Positions 26,700-34,988 of a DNA stretch of 62,983 nucleotides are shown here, piece after piece; the stretch's first letter is position 1, and each line of letters starts with the position of its first letter. This stretch comes from an uncultured Oscillibacter sp. (lineage in GTDB: Bacteria > Bacillota > Clostridia > Oscillospirales > Oscillospiraceae). A model generated the notes under the pieces. It was not told where the DNA came from, ran no database searches, and was given only the letters and a program-made list of their open reading frames with translations. A program made the position numbers and the translations under genes. The stretch covers positions 1 through 62,983 of the forward strand of contig CAJUJW010000005.1 of NCBI GenBank assembly GCA_910586735.1, in the 5' to 3' direction.

Positions 26700-26772
26700 T
26701 GCGAACACTCTCCTGTTTTGTGTATTGGGGAAGATCCCCTGCCGGGCGGGGCCCGGTTTCCTGCTTTAAACG

Positions 26773-26801
26773 ATTATATGCTTGCCGGGGGGCAAAGTCA
26801 A
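26773..26801 (-). promoter_or_regulatory. ilvE promoter
   Basis: TTGACT (26796-26801) and a perfect TATAAT (26773-26778) on the minus strand, 17 bases apart. The leader of about 70 bases has two short hairpins but no T-box or leader peptide that I can see. Confidence 0.8.
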
Positions 26802-26840
26802 TGGTTTTTCTCCGCCCCCGCCGGGGAGGGGGAGAGATAG

Positions 26841-26869
26841 AAAAAGGGGAGGGGCCATCCCCTCCCCTT
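26841..26869 (-). terminator. Terminator of the oxidoreductase operon
   Basis: GGGGAGGGG/CCCCTCCCC stem (26846-26854, 26859-26867) with a T-run on the minus strand, just after the last subunit gene. Confidence 0.82.
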
Positions 26870-26875
26870 CTTACG

Positions 26876-27418
26876 TCAAGCGGGTTTCCCGCACTCCATC
26901 CCCTTGTGAAGGGCCTCCAGGTTCAGCGGGACCAGCTTGGCCTTCTTCCCGGTGAACATCTCGGCGATCATGGTCTCGATGGTCTCCTGCTTCAAGGCCC
27001 CCGTGGCCGCCACGTAGGCCCCCAGCATCACCATGTTGGCCACCTTGGAGTTCCCCAATTCCGCCGCCATCTCGTCGCAGGGAACATAGACCGCCGTCAC
27101 GTCGGTCCGGGAGACCTTGTCCGGGATGATGCTGCTGTTGACAAACACCGTGCCCCCGGGGGCGACCCGGCTCTCAAACTTTGCCAGGGCCGCCCGGTTC
27201 ATGGCGATGACCTCGCTGGGGCTTTCCACCAAAGGCGCGCCAATCCGCTCGTCGCTGATAATCACCGTGCAGTTGGCCGTGCCGCCCCGCATCTCCGGGC
27301 CGTAGGAGGGCACCCAGGACGCTTCCAGGTCCTCCGCCACGGCGGCCTCCACCAGGTTCTTCCCGATGGACATGACGCCCTGGCCGCCGAAGCCGGACAG
27401 AATCACTTCCTTTTTCAT
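26876..27418 (-). CDS. 2-oxoacid:ferredoxin oxidoreductase, gamma subunit
   Basis: 180 residues beginning MKKEVILSGFGGQGVMSIGKNL, the gamma-domain opening of the pyruvate/2-oxoacid ferredoxin oxidoreductase family, with SYGPEMRGGTANC. In four-subunit enzymes the gamma chain joins alpha (pyrimidine-binding), beta (diphosphate-binding) and a small ferredoxin chain. The start is 1 base after the beta stop, so the subunits are co-translated. The substrate is not fixed by sequence; the gene order matches VOR/KOR-type enzymes. Confidence 0.9.
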   Translation of the reverse strand: MKKEVILSGFGGQGVMSIGKNLVEAAVAEDLEASWVPSYGPEMRGGTANCTVIISDERIGAPLVESPSEVIAMNRAALAKFESRVAPGGTVFVNSSIIPDKVSRTDVTAVYVPCDEMAAELGNSKVANMVMLGAYVAATGALKQETIETMIAEMFTGKKAKLVPLNLEALHKGMECGKPA

Positions 27419-27419
27419 A

Positions 27420-28163
27420 TCACGTCGCCTCCGTATCCTTGATGACGCCCAGGGGGTAGTACGCCGCCATGTTCTCCATCAGCCATTTGTTGGCCTCGTC
27501 AATCTCCATGCCCCAGTTGGTCGGGCAGGCCGCCAGCACCTCCACGAAGGTGAAGCCGTCCCCGGCCATCTGACGCTGGAACGCCTTTTTCAGGGCCTTC
27601 TTGGTCTTGTTCAGATGGGGGATGTCCGTGACGCAGACCCGCTCGGCGTAGACGCAGCCCTCCAGGGTGGCCAGCATCTCCGCCACCCGGATGGGCATGC
27701 CCGCCTGTTCCTTGGTGCGGCCCAGGGGGGCGGTGGTGGCCTTCTGGCCGATGAGGGTGGTGGGGGCCATTTGGCCGCCCGTCATGCCGTAGATGGCGTT
27801 GTTGATGAAGATGGTGGTGAATTTCTCCCCCCGCATGGCCGCGTGGACAATCTCCGCCGCGCCGATGGAGGCCAGGTCGCCGTCCCCCTGGTAGGTGAAC
27901 ACCGGCTGGGTCGGATGGGTGCGCTTCACCGCCGTGGCGACGGCCGGGGCCCGGCCGTGGGCCGCCTCGATGGTGTCGAAGGAGAAATAGTTTCCGGCGA
28001 AGACGGCGCAGCCGACCGGGCAGATGCCGATGGCCGCGCCCAGGGCGTCCATCTCCTCCAGGACCTCGCCGATGAGCTTATGTACGATGCCGTGGGCGCA
28101 GCCGGGACAGTAGTGAAGCTCCGTGTCCTGCAAGCCCTTGGTCTTTTGATAAACGCTTGTCAT
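27420..28163 (-). CDS. 2-oxoacid:ferredoxin oxidoreductase, beta (TPP-binding) subunit
   Basis: 247 residues. A CPGCAHG Cys pair is near the N-terminus and the thiamine diphosphate motif GDGDLASIGAAE...NNAIYGMTGGQ is central. It oxidatively decarboxylates a 2-oxo acid to an acyl-CoA with ferredoxin as acceptor. It starts 1 base after the alpha subunit stop. Together with ilvE next door, a branched-chain 2-oxo acid substrate is plausible (inference); 2-oxoglutarate is the alternative. Confidence 0.9.
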   Translation of the reverse strand: MTSVYQKTKGLQDTELHYCPGCAHGIVHKLIGEVLEEMDALGAAIGICPVGCAVFAGNYFSFDTIEAAHGRAPAVATAVKRTHPTQPVFTYQGDGDLASIGAAEIVHAAMRGEKFTTIFINNAIYGMTGGQMAPTTLIGQKATTAPLGRTKEQAGMPIRVAEMLATLEGCVYAERVCVTDIPHLNKTKKALKKAFQRQMAGDGFTFVEVLAACPTNWGMEIDEANKWLMENMAAYYPLGVIKDTEAT

Positions 28164-28164
28164 G

Positions 28165-29232
28165 TCACTTGACCTCCTTCCAGGCTTCCAGGGCGGCCCC
28201 TTCCACCTCGGACACGTGGGGGATGGCGCCGCCGCAGCGGCCGTAGAACCGCACGGGCTTCCGCTCGCCCACGGCCAGGTTCACGTCGTCCAGCATCTGC
28301 CCCAGACTCATCTCCACGGTGAGGAAGGTCCTCACCCGGTCCAGCCCGGCAATCTCCCGCAGCCGGGCGTAGGGGTACGGCCACACGGTAATGGGGCGGA
28401 ACACGCCGGCCTTGACGCCCTGCTTGCGCAGATTCTCCGCCGCCGTCTGGGCCACCCGGGAGGGCGTGCCGTAGGCCACCAGCACCAGCTCGGCGTCGTC
28501 CAGCAGGATCTCCTCCCAGCGGCACTCGTTCTTCTCCATCTCCAGGACCTTCTTGTGGAGCTCCAGGTTGTGAGCCTCACAGGCGGGGGCGTCGATGAGC
28601 AGGGAGGTGATGAAGTTGTTGTGGTCCCGGTCTCCCCGGCCGCACGCGGCCCAGGTCTTTTCCGGCAGCTCTCTGGGGGTGCGCTCCTTCCAGACGATGG
28701 GCTCCATCATCTGGCCGATGAGGCCGTCCGCCAGCACCACCACCGGGTTCCGGTACTGGTCGGCGATGTCGAACGCCTCCTGGGTCAGGTCCACGGCCTC
28801 CTGGATGTTGGCGGGGGCCAGGACCACGGTGCGATAGTCCCCGTTGCCGCCGCCCCGGGTGGCCTGGAAGTAGTCCCCCTGGGCGGGCTGGATGGACCCC
28901 AGGCCGGGGCCGCCCCGCATGACGTTCACCACCACGGCGGGCAGCTGGCAGGCGGCCATGTAGCTGATGCCCTCCTGCTTCAAACTGACGCCGGGGGAGG
29001 AGGAGGAGGTCATGGCCCGGACGCCGGAGGCCGCCGCGCCGTAGACCATGTTGACGGCGGCCAGCTCGGACTCCGCCTGGACGAAGACGCCGCCGCTCTG
29101 AGGCATGTGGAGGGACATGTACTCCGGAATCTCGTTCTGGGGGGTGATGGGATAGCCGAAGAAGCAGCGGCAGCCCGCCCGGATGGCGGCCTCAGCGATG
29201 GCCTCGCTGCCCTTCCAGATTTCTCGTTTCAT
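28165..29232 (-). CDS. 2-oxoacid:ferredoxin oxidoreductase, alpha subunit
   Basis: 355 residues. The N-terminal part WKGSEAIAEAAIRAGCRCFFGYPITPQNEIPEY is diagnostic for the pyrimidine-binding alpha chain, and SSSSPGVSLKQEGISYM follows. The C-terminal transketolase-like domain includes VLVAYGTPSRVAQTAAENLR. It lies 15 bases after the ferredoxin subunit gene. Confidence 0.92.
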   Translation of the reverse strand: MKREIWKGSEAIAEAAIRAGCRCFFGYPITPQNEIPEYMSLHMPQSGGVFVQAESELAAVNMVYGAAASGVRAMTSSSSPGVSLKQEGISYMAACQLPAVVVNVMRGGPGLGSIQPAQGDYFQATRGGGNGDYRTVVLAPANIQEAVDLTQEAFDIADQYRNPVVVLADGLIGQMMEPIVWKERTPRELPEKTWAACGRGDRDHNNFITSLLIDAPACEAHNLELHKKVLEMEKNECRWEEILLDDAELVLVAYGTPSRVAQTAAENLRKQGVKAGVFRPITVWPYPYARLREIAGLDRVRTFLTVEMSLGQMLDDVNLAVGERKPVRFYGRCGGAIPHVSEVEGAALEAWKEVK

Positions 29233-29247
29233 AGGGACCGGCTCCTT

Positions 29248-29457
29248 TCAGTCTTTCTCAATGGTGATGATGGAATCGGGGCACATTTTCGCGCAGCTGG
29301 CGCAGCCGATGCAGGCGGCTTCGTCCGTGCAGGTCACGGGGTGGTAGCCCTTCACGTTGGTTCCGCCGTCCAGGGACAGGATATGCTTGGGGCAGACGCC
29401 GACGCACAGCCCGCAGCCCTTGCAGCGGTCCTGGCGAAAGGTGAGGTGGATTGCCAT
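29248..29457 (-). CDS. 2-oxoacid:ferredoxin oxidoreductase, 2x[4Fe-4S] ferredoxin subunit
   Basis: 69 residues with two CxxCxxCxxxCP clusters: CKGCGLCVGVCP and CIGCASCAKMCP. It passes electrons from the TPP site to free ferredoxin. It begins the set of four subunit genes and follows the P-loop ATPase gene by about 50 bases, a gap holding the short repeated motif AAATTGCC. Confidence 0.92.
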   Translation of the reverse strand: MAIHLTFRQDRCKGCGLCVGVCPKHILSLDGGTNVKGYHPVTCTDEAACIGCASCAKMCPDSIITIEKD

Positions 29458-29507
29458 GTCGCAAAAACTCCTTTCCTCTATATGTTAAAATTGCCAAATT
29501 GCCAATC

Positions 29508-30182
29508 TCATTCCCAGGGCTTCCTCATGCGAAGCTCCAGGGGGAAGGGGTTCAGGTCCCCCAGCCGGTCCGCCAGGCGGGCCTCCGCCGTGTGGCAGAC
29601 CACGGGAATCCCCGTGAGCCGGGAGACCTCCGCCGCCAGGGCCGCGCCCTCCCGGATATCCTCCGCCTCCGTCTCGCCGCAGAGGTGGGTGTTGTTCACC
29701 AGCCCTGTGCAGGCAAGGCCCGTCACCGCCTCGATGGCCCGGAGGACCTCCGCACTGCGTTCCGCCGTGCGGACCTCGGGCCGGGCGGCGTTGACCACGT
29801 AGAGGAGCTGGTAGTCCTCCTTTAAAATCCTGGGCCGGTAGCGCCTCAGCACCCGGGCCCCGGAGGGGTCCCCGCCGGTGTCCAGCACGGCCCGGACCGT
29901 CCGGTCCTCCAGCAGGGCGTGGAGCTCCGCCGGCAGGGCGGGCACGTCCGCGTCCGCCAGGGCCTGGGACGTGGCCACCACCCGGACCCCCGCCGCCTCC
30001 AGCAGCTCCCGCTGTTCCCGGCTGCGGAAATAGGGGTTCACGATGTCCAGGTCCGCCAGGGCCGTCCGCTCCCCCTCCCCCGCCAGGGCCAGGGCCAGAT
30101 TCACGGAGAACTCGGTCTTTCCCGTGCCATAGTGGCCGGCGACCAGGGTCAGGCGGTGGGGGAAGCGCTCCACGGCGGTCAA
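29508..30182 (-). CDS. P-loop ATPase (MinD/ParA-like) heading the oxidoreductase operon
   Basis: About 224 residues. The deviant Walker A GHYGTGKTEFSVNLA is near residue 17, the switch-like ALADLDIVNPYFRSREQRELL follows, then DTGGDPSGARVL. The fold resembles SIMIBI-class ATPases that insert cofactors or Fe-S clusters, or partition cargo. A TTG at 30182 is preferred as start because AAGGAG lies 8 bases before it; a GTG at 30191 would abut that site. It is first in the operon, so a maturation role for the enzyme's clusters is plausible but not shown. Confidence 0.7.
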   Translation of the reverse strand: MTAVERFPHRLTLVAGHYGTGKTEFSVNLALALAGEGERTALADLDIVNPYFRSREQRELLEAAGVRVVATSQALADADVPALPAELHALLEDRTVRAVLDTGGDPSGARVLRRYRPRILKEDYQLLYVVNAARPEVRTAERSAEVLRAIEAVTGLACTGLVNNTHLCGETEAEDIREGAALAAEVSRLTGIPVVCHTAEARLADRLGDLNPFPLELRMRKPWE

Positions 30183-30200
30183 GGGAACCACTCCTTCCAG

Positions 30201-30276
30201 AAACCAGTAAACAAGTTGTCTGGTTTACGAATACGTTGTATGATGTCATTTTATACTAAATTTTGTAGGCTGTCAA
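30201..30276 (-). promoter_or_regulatory. Oxidoreductase operon promoter and FadR-type operator
   Basis: On the minus strand TTGACA (30271-30276) and TAAAAT (30248-30253) are 17 bases apart. Downstream, AAACCAG (30201-30207) and CTGGTTT (30220-30226) form a 26-base palindrome with inner AAC/GTT. A second pair, GTAAAC/GTTTAC, is interleaved (30207-30228). The divergently encoded GntR/FCD regulator is the likely ligand-responsive roadblock. Confidence 0.7.
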
Positions 30277-30362
30277 GAGCCTTCTTGTTTTTTCCGGAGA
30301 AAGGCTGTATAGTGTTCTTATGGAAAAGCCCGGCGGGCCCGCCGGAGGATGGAGGAACGTCT

Positions 30363-31043
30363 ATGGAAGGCAAACGCGCCAAGCTGTCCGAGCAGACGGC
30401 GGACCGGCTCTACGAGTGGATTGTGGAGGAGCGCCGCTATCCGCCCGGCAGCAAGCTGCCCAACGAGAACGAGCTCAGCGGTTCCATGGGGGTCAGCCGC
30501 ACCACTTTGCGGGAGGCCATCTCCTTCCTGGTGGCCCAGGGGGTGCTGGACATCCGGCGGGGGAAGGGCACCTTCGTGGCCGACGCCCTGCCCAACCCCG
30601 GCATGGACCTGACGGCCCTGGCGGGGGTCCGGTCCCGGGTGCGGGCCAAGGACCTGTTTGAGATGCGATTGATCTTCGAGCCCGCCACCGTGGCCCTGGC
30701 CTGCCTGCGGGCCAGCGACGAGGAGCTGGAGCAGATTCGCAGGAAGGCCCAGCGGGTGGAGCGCATCGCCGCCGAGGGGGGCAACTGGCCCCTGGCGGAC
30801 CAGGAGTTCCACTGGGCCATCATCAAGGCGTCCCACAACGAGTATATGCGGCGGCTGTACCCCATCATCAACAGCGCCGTGGACGAAATCATGCAGATCT
30901 CCCCCAGCCGCCAGCAGATGCAGGACATCGCCCTGGGGGACAACCGGACCATCCTGGACTTCCTCCTCAAGCGGGACGAGGAGGGGGCCCGCTGCGCCAT
31001 GAGCATCCACATGAAGCATCTCATCAACACGCTCCTGGACTGA
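30363..31043 (+). CDS. FadR-type (GntR/FCD) transcriptional regulator
   Basis: 226 residues: N-terminal winged helix (LYEWIVEERRYPPGSKLPNENELSGSMGVSRTTLREAISFLVAQGVLDIRRGKGTF pattern) and an all-helical FCD domain with metal-ligand candidates in EMRLIFEP, DQEFHWAI and the final MSIHMKHL. ATG 30363 has GGAGG seven bases upstream. It is divergent from the oxidoreductase operon and near its palindromic operator, so it probably controls that operon in response to an organic or amino acid. Confidence 0.88.
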   Translation: MEGKRAKLSEQTADRLYEWIVEERRYPPGSKLPNENELSGSMGVSRTTLREAISFLVAQGVLDIRRGKGTFVADALPNPGMDLTALAGVRSRVRAKDLFEMRLIFEPATVALACLRASDEELEQIRRKAQRVERIAAEGGNWPLADQEFHWAIIKASHNEYMRRLYPIINSAVDEIMQISPSRQQMQDIALGDNRTILDFLLKRDEEGARCAMSIHMKHLINTLLD

Positions 31044-31064
31044 CGCTGGACAGGTTCACTAAAG

Positions 31065-31103
31065 CAGCTGTCGATTCGAACAAAAATCGACGGCTGTTTT
31101 TAT
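31065..31103 (+). terminator. Terminator of the FadR-type gene
   Basis: A 12-bp stem (31065-31076 with 31085-31096, one G:U) followed by TTTTTAT. Confidence 0.82.
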
Positions 31104-31207
31104 CTATTTTAACGTCAGCTTCCGCAAACTCCGCCGATTTGTCTGAGCGAAAGCACCAATTCCCCTGGGCTTATTCACAAATTGTACACAAATTTGTTCA
31201 AACCCTC

Positions 31208-31236
31208 TTAACAAATTGACGGAGAAGGTGTATAAT
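31208..31236 (+). promoter_or_regulatory. Promoter of the 31346-cstA operon
   Basis: TTAACA (31208-31213) and a perfect TATAAT (31231-31236), 17 bases apart. Upstream (31175-31200) is an AT-rich set of ACAAATT/AATTTGT repeats that could bind a regulator. The leader of about 105 bases contains the hairpins GAAGGGGACGCCCCTTC and TTCCATGGAATGGAA. Confidence 0.75.
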
Positions 31237-31345
31237 CCTTTCGCAAGCCAGGGGTCTCTAAAAAAGCCCCGTGAAGGGGACGCCCCTTCGCCGCCGCTTC
31301 CATGGAATGGAAGGGCGGGACGGAACCGACAAGGCGGAGGACGAT

Positions 31346-31861
31346 ATGGAGAGAACCCCCCAGGAATGCTTTGAGAAGCTGATGAACGCCTATTCCCACA
31401 ACTACGATCTGACCAGGGACGTGGTGACGGAGGAGGGCGGCTCCTTCCCCGCCATGGCCCACTACTTCCTCCGGGACGAGCACTATCTGGTCCGGCGGGA
31501 TAAGCAGTTCTACGCCACGGAACAGCACGACTACACCTATTTCTACGTGGCGGACCACTTGGACGCCGCCGGGGCCAGGGCCCTGACGGAGCGGACCTTA
31601 AAAGCGGGCCTGGCCGCCATCCACCCCCACAAGGAGCATATGAGCTCCTTCGTCACCCTGGTGGTCCTGGCGGAGACCATAGACCCGGAGGCGAAAAAGG
31701 TCTTGAAAAAGACCCGCTTCCACAAAAACTACCGGCTGTCGCTCCATGGCTGGATGGAGTATCATATAGCAGCAATGGAATGTTCCACCCGGACCTTCCT
31801 CTCCAATCCAGCCGGGAGAGGGGCCCGGAAGACCCTGGAGGCCAACTTCGCCTCCAAATGA
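31346..31861 (+). CDS. Unknown 171-residue protein upstream of cstA
   Basis: I do not recognise a family. The protein (MERTPQECFEKLMNAYSHNYDL...) is soluble, rich in aromatic residues and His (EEGGSFPAMAHYFLRDEHYLV, EQHDYTYFYVADHLDAA, HGWMEYHIAAMECSTR), and has no signal peptide. The ATG at 31346 follows GGCGGAGG by 5 bases. It shares a promoter with the CstA transporter gene 54 bases downstream, so an accessory or sensing role in the same uptake system is a reasonable guess only. Confidence 0.65.
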   Translation: MERTPQECFEKLMNAYSHNYDLTRDVVTEEGGSFPAMAHYFLRDEHYLVRRDKQFYATEQHDYTYFYVADHLDAAGARALTERTLKAGLAAIHPHKEHMSSFVTLVVLAETIDPEAKKVLKKTRFHKNYRLSLHGWMEYHIAAMECSTRTFLSNPAGRGARKTLEANFASK

Positions 31862-31915
31862 ACCTGGGGGATTTTCCCCCGCAAACGAGACTCATGAAAG
31901 AGGGAGAGTGTTTTC

Positions 31916-33658
31916 ATGAACGGATTGGTACTTCTGATCATCAGCGTCGCTGTGCTGGTCTGCGGCTACATCTTCTATGGCCGCTGGCTGTGCAAGCAGT
32001 GGGGCGTCGGCGAGCTTGACAAGCCCACCCCGGCCCACGCCCTGGAGGACGGCATCGACTACGTCCCCGCCAAGGCCCCGGTCCTGATGGGCCACCACTT
32101 CTCGTCCATCGCCGGCGCGGGCCCCATCACCGGCCCCATCGGCGCGGCTGGCTTCGGCTGGCTGGCCTGCACGCTGTGGATTCTCGTCGGAGGCATTTTC
32201 TTCGGCGGCGTCCATGACTTCGGCGCCCTGTTCGCCTCCGTCCGCCACGACGGTAAATCCATCGGCGAAATCATTTCCGTCAATATGAGCAAGCGGGCCA
32301 AGATGCTGTTCCTGATCTTCGCCTACCTGACCCTGATCCTGGTGGTGGCGGCCTTCGCCTCCATCGTGGCCGGCACCTTCGGCGCCACCTTCGCCGAGAA
32401 CGGCGCCGTGGACCTGGCCGCTTCCGAGGCCAACGCCCGGGTGGCCATGGTGTCTCTGCTGTTCATCGCCATCGCCATTGTCTTCGGCTTCCTGGTGTAC
32501 CGCCGGAACGCCCCCATGGGCGTGGCCAGCGTCATCGGAGTCGTCGCCATCGTGGCGATCATCGCCATCGGAATGAACTTCCACCCCATCTACCTGAGCA
32601 AGGACGCCTGGATGTGGATCTGCGGCATTTACATCGCCATCGCCTCCGTCACCCCGGTCTGGATTCTGCTCCAGCCCCGCGACTACCTGTCCAGCTTCCT
32701 GCTGTACGCCATGCTGGCGCTGGCTGTGGTGGCGGTCGTCCTGGCCCGGCCCGACATGGGCAGCATGGCCACGGTGAACACCTTTGTGGTCACCAACCCG
32801 GACACCGGCGCGGGCAACCCCATCTTCCCGGTCCTGTTCACCACCATCGCCTGCGGCGCAATTTCGGGCTTCCACTCCCTGGTTTCCTCCGGCACCACCT
32901 CCAAACAGCTGGATAAAGAGACCGACGCGAAGCCCATCGCCTACGGCGGCATGCTCCTTGAGTGCGTCCTGGCCATCCTGACCCTGTGCGCCGTGGCCTA
33001 TGCCTACAGCTGGAACGCGGCCAACCCCGACGCCAAGCTGGCGGGCGCGACGGCCATCTTCGGCGGCGGCCTGGCCCACATGATCGACGACACCATCCAC
33101 GGAAGCTATGACATCCTGTACACCCTGCTGGTGCTGACCTACTCCGCCTTCTGCCTGACCTCCCTGGACACCGCCACCCGTCTGGCCCGGTTCATGTTCC
33201 AGGAGTTCTGGCTGGACTCCAGCAAGGGCGAGACCCCGGAGAACGTCACCGGCTACAAGAAGGTCCTCTCCAACATGTATGTCTCCACCGCCATCACCGT
33301 GGTGCTGGGCGTGCTGCTGGGCCTGAACGGCTATGAGAAGATCTGGGCGCTGTTTGGCTCCGCCAACCAGCTGCTGGCGGGCCTGGGCCTGCTGGCGGTG
33401 GCCACCTGGCTGGGCAACATCGGCAAGAACAACAAGATGTTCCTGCTTCCCATGGGCTTCATGATCATCGTCACCATCTGCTCCCTGCTGGTCAACACCA
33501 AGAACCAGATCGCCCTGATCTCCGCCGGCGGCGCGGACTGGGGCCCCTATGTCCAGGCCATTCTGGGCATCCTGCTGGTGGTCCTGGCGGTCATCCTGGC
33601 CATCGAGGGCATCGGCACCATCATGCACCCCCACAAGCAGCAGAGCAAGGCGCGGTAA
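31916..33658 (+). CDS. cstA: CstA-family carbon starvation transporter
   Basis: 580 residues with about 15 membrane segments. The family hallmark region MGHHFSSIAGAGPITGPIGA is present at about 61-80, followed by GGVHDFGALFASVRHDGKS and SGFHSLVSSGTTSKQL. CstA proteins take up pyruvate or peptides. It is slightly shorter than the E. coli protein (about 700), as is usual in Bacillota. GGGAG lies 5'. Transcription presumably starts at 31240. Confidence 0.93.
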   Translation: MNGLVLLIISVAVLVCGYIFYGRWLCKQWGVGELDKPTPAHALEDGIDYVPAKAPVLMGHHFSSIAGAGPITGPIGAAGFGWLACTLWILVGGIFFGGVHDFGALFASVRHDGKSIGEIISVNMSKRAKMLFLIFAYLTLILVVAAFASIVAGTFGATFAENGAVDLAASEANARVAMVSLLFIAIAIVFGFLVYRRNAPMGVASVIGVVAIVAIIAIGMNFHPIYLSKDAWMWICGIYIAIASVTPVWILLQPRDYLSSFLLYAMLALAVVAVVLARPDMGSMATVNTFVVTNPDTGAGNPIFPVLFTTIACGAISGFHSLVSSGTTSKQLDKETDAKPIAYGGMLLECVLAILTLCAVAYAYSWNAANPDAKLAGATAIFGGGLAHMIDDTIHGSYDILYTLLVLTYSAFCLTSLDTATRLARFMFQEFWLDSSKGETPENVTGYKKVLSNMYVSTAITVVLGVLLGLNGYEKIWALFGSANQLLAGLGLLAVATWLGNIGKNNKMFLLPMGFMIIVTICSLLVNTKNQIALISAGGADWGPYVQAILGILLVVLAVILAIEGIGTIMHPHKQQSKAR

Positions 33659-33703
33659 CAACACCCCGGCGGTTTTCCGCCCCGGATGAAAAGAAGCGTT
33701 TAG

Positions 33704-33736
33704 AAGGACCCGGCGGGTTTATCCCGCCGGGTCCTT
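33704..33736. terminator. cstA terminator-like hairpin
   Basis: A perfect 14-bp stem (AAGGACCCGGCGGG with its complement, loop TTTAT) just after cstA. Only two further T residues follow, so termination may be partial. Confidence 0.65.
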
Positions 33737-33745
33737 CGACTGTTC

Positions 33746-33929
33746 CTATTTCAGAAGTGAAAGCACGACGCGCGGTGATTTACCCAACGCAATCTGATCC
33801 AGGATATCCAGGAGTTCCTGTTTTGTGCAGCTCTCCTTCTCCCCGCCGCTGAACAGCAGCCGGAGGTCATACAGCAGAGCTTTTCGGACTCAGCGCAAGC
33901 CCTATTTCCGCCGCCGACAGATTCCCCAT
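33746..33929 (-). pseudogene. Possible frameshifted small gene, about 60 codons
   Basis: On the minus strand an ATG at 33929 opens MGNLSAAEIGLALSPK and then stops early. Removing one base from the AAAA run (TTTT at 33881-33884 on the plus strand) joins it to an open frame ALLYDLRLLFSGGEKESC... that ends ALGKSPRVVLSLLK at 33746. The joined product is 60 residues and protein-like. No good ribosome binding site is seen. It could be a decayed gene, a sequencing indel or chance. Confidence 0.35.
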
Positions 33930-33982
33930 GTTTTTTCAGCCCCGCTCTTGTAAAATGGGACAAATTGGAAGGAGGCGGTCCC

Positions 33983-34768
33983 ATGGGTGAGGAGAAACGG
34001 GTGCTGCGGCTGGGGGTTGAGACCATCCGCCCCAACCCCCGCCAGCCCCGGCGGCTGTTTGACGAGGGGGCCCTGCGGGAGCTGGCGGCGTCCATCCGCC
34101 GCCACGGCGTGGTGCAGCCCCTGGTGGTCCGGCGGAGGAGCGACGGCTGGGAGCTGGTGGCGGGGGAGCGGCGTCTCCGGGCGGCGCGCCTGGCGGGGCT
34201 GGAGGCGGTGCCCTGTGTGGAGGCGGAGGTGGACGAGCGGGAGTCCGCCCTGCTGGCCCTGGTGGAGAACCTCCAGCGCCGGGACCTCCACTACTTCGAG
34301 GAGGCGGCGGCCATCTCCGCCTACCTCCGCCAGACGGGGGCCACTCAGGAGGAGGCGGCGGCGGAACTGGGGCGGTCCGCCTCGGCGGTGGCCAACAAGC
34401 TGCGGCTCCTCCGGCTGTCCCCGGCCTGCCAGGCCCTGCTGCTGGAGAAGGGCCTCACCGAGCGCCACGCCCGCTGCCTCCTCCGCCTGGAGGACGAGGA
34501 GGAGCGATTGACGGCGGCCCGCCGGGCGGCGGAGAGGGGCTGGAACGTGGCCCAGACGGAACAGTACGTGGAGCGGCGGCTCCAGGAGCTTCAGGCGGCG
34601 GCCCCCGCCGGGCGGCGGACCTACATTCTGAAGGACGTGCGGCTGTTCCTGAACAGCGTGGACCGGGGGCTGCGCATCGTCCGGGAGGCGGGGGTGGAGG
34701 CCAAGTGCCTCCGGGAGGACACTGACGAGGAGATCGTCATGACCATCCGTATCCCCCGGCGGCCATGA
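33983..34768 (+). CDS. ParB/Spo0J-family protein, Noc-like
   Basis: 261 residues. The N-terminal LGVETIRPNPRQPRRLFDEGALRELAASIRRHGVVQPL pattern and the GERRLRAARLAG CTP-binding motif define a ParB domain. ENLQRRDLHYFEEA and a helix-turn-helix (TQEEAAAELGRSASAVANKLRLL) follow, with a C-terminal dimer region. ATG 33983 has GGAGG seven bases upstream. ParB-family proteins slide on DNA around parS sites, in chromosome segregation or nucleoid occlusion. It is not beside parA (soj) or mnmG/rsmG, so whether it is Noc or an orphan paralogue is open. Confidence 0.85.
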   Translation: MGEEKRVLRLGVETIRPNPRQPRRLFDEGALRELAASIRRHGVVQPLVVRRRSDGWELVAGERRLRAARLAGLEAVPCVEAEVDERESALLALVENLQRRDLHYFEEAAAISAYLRQTGATQEEAAAELGRSASAVANKLRLLRLSPACQALLLEKGLTERHARCLLRLEDEEERLTAARRAAERGWNVAQTEQYVERRLQELQAAAPAGRRTYILKDVRLFLNSVDRGLRIVREAGVEAKCLREDTDEEIVMTIRIPRRP

Positions 34769-34988
34769 AGGGTCCGCTGCGGCGGGGCTTATTGAAAACG
34801 AAAGGAACCCCTCCCGGGTTCCTCTCGCAGCTCTCTTTCTTCCCGTCGAATGGGTCTTACGGTTTTTTGACAGCCTGAGGGCCCCTTCTCTTGTTACTGG
34901 ATTGTAATCACTTTTTTTCCGGGAATGTGATAGAATATCCTGAGAGAGAAACAGCCCCTTGTCTACGGGGCTGAAAAGGAGGGGCTTC

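Noticed and set aside
26700..26772. Leader-peptide attenuator or riboswitch in front of ilvE
   Set aside because: The leader is about 70 bases, has no run of Leu, Ile or Val codons, no T-box signature and no T-run after its hairpins.
31892..33664. 590-codon minus-strand frame opposite cstA
   Set aside because: His/Gly/Gln-rich shadow of a highly biased codon pattern; CstA motifs on the plus strand are clear.
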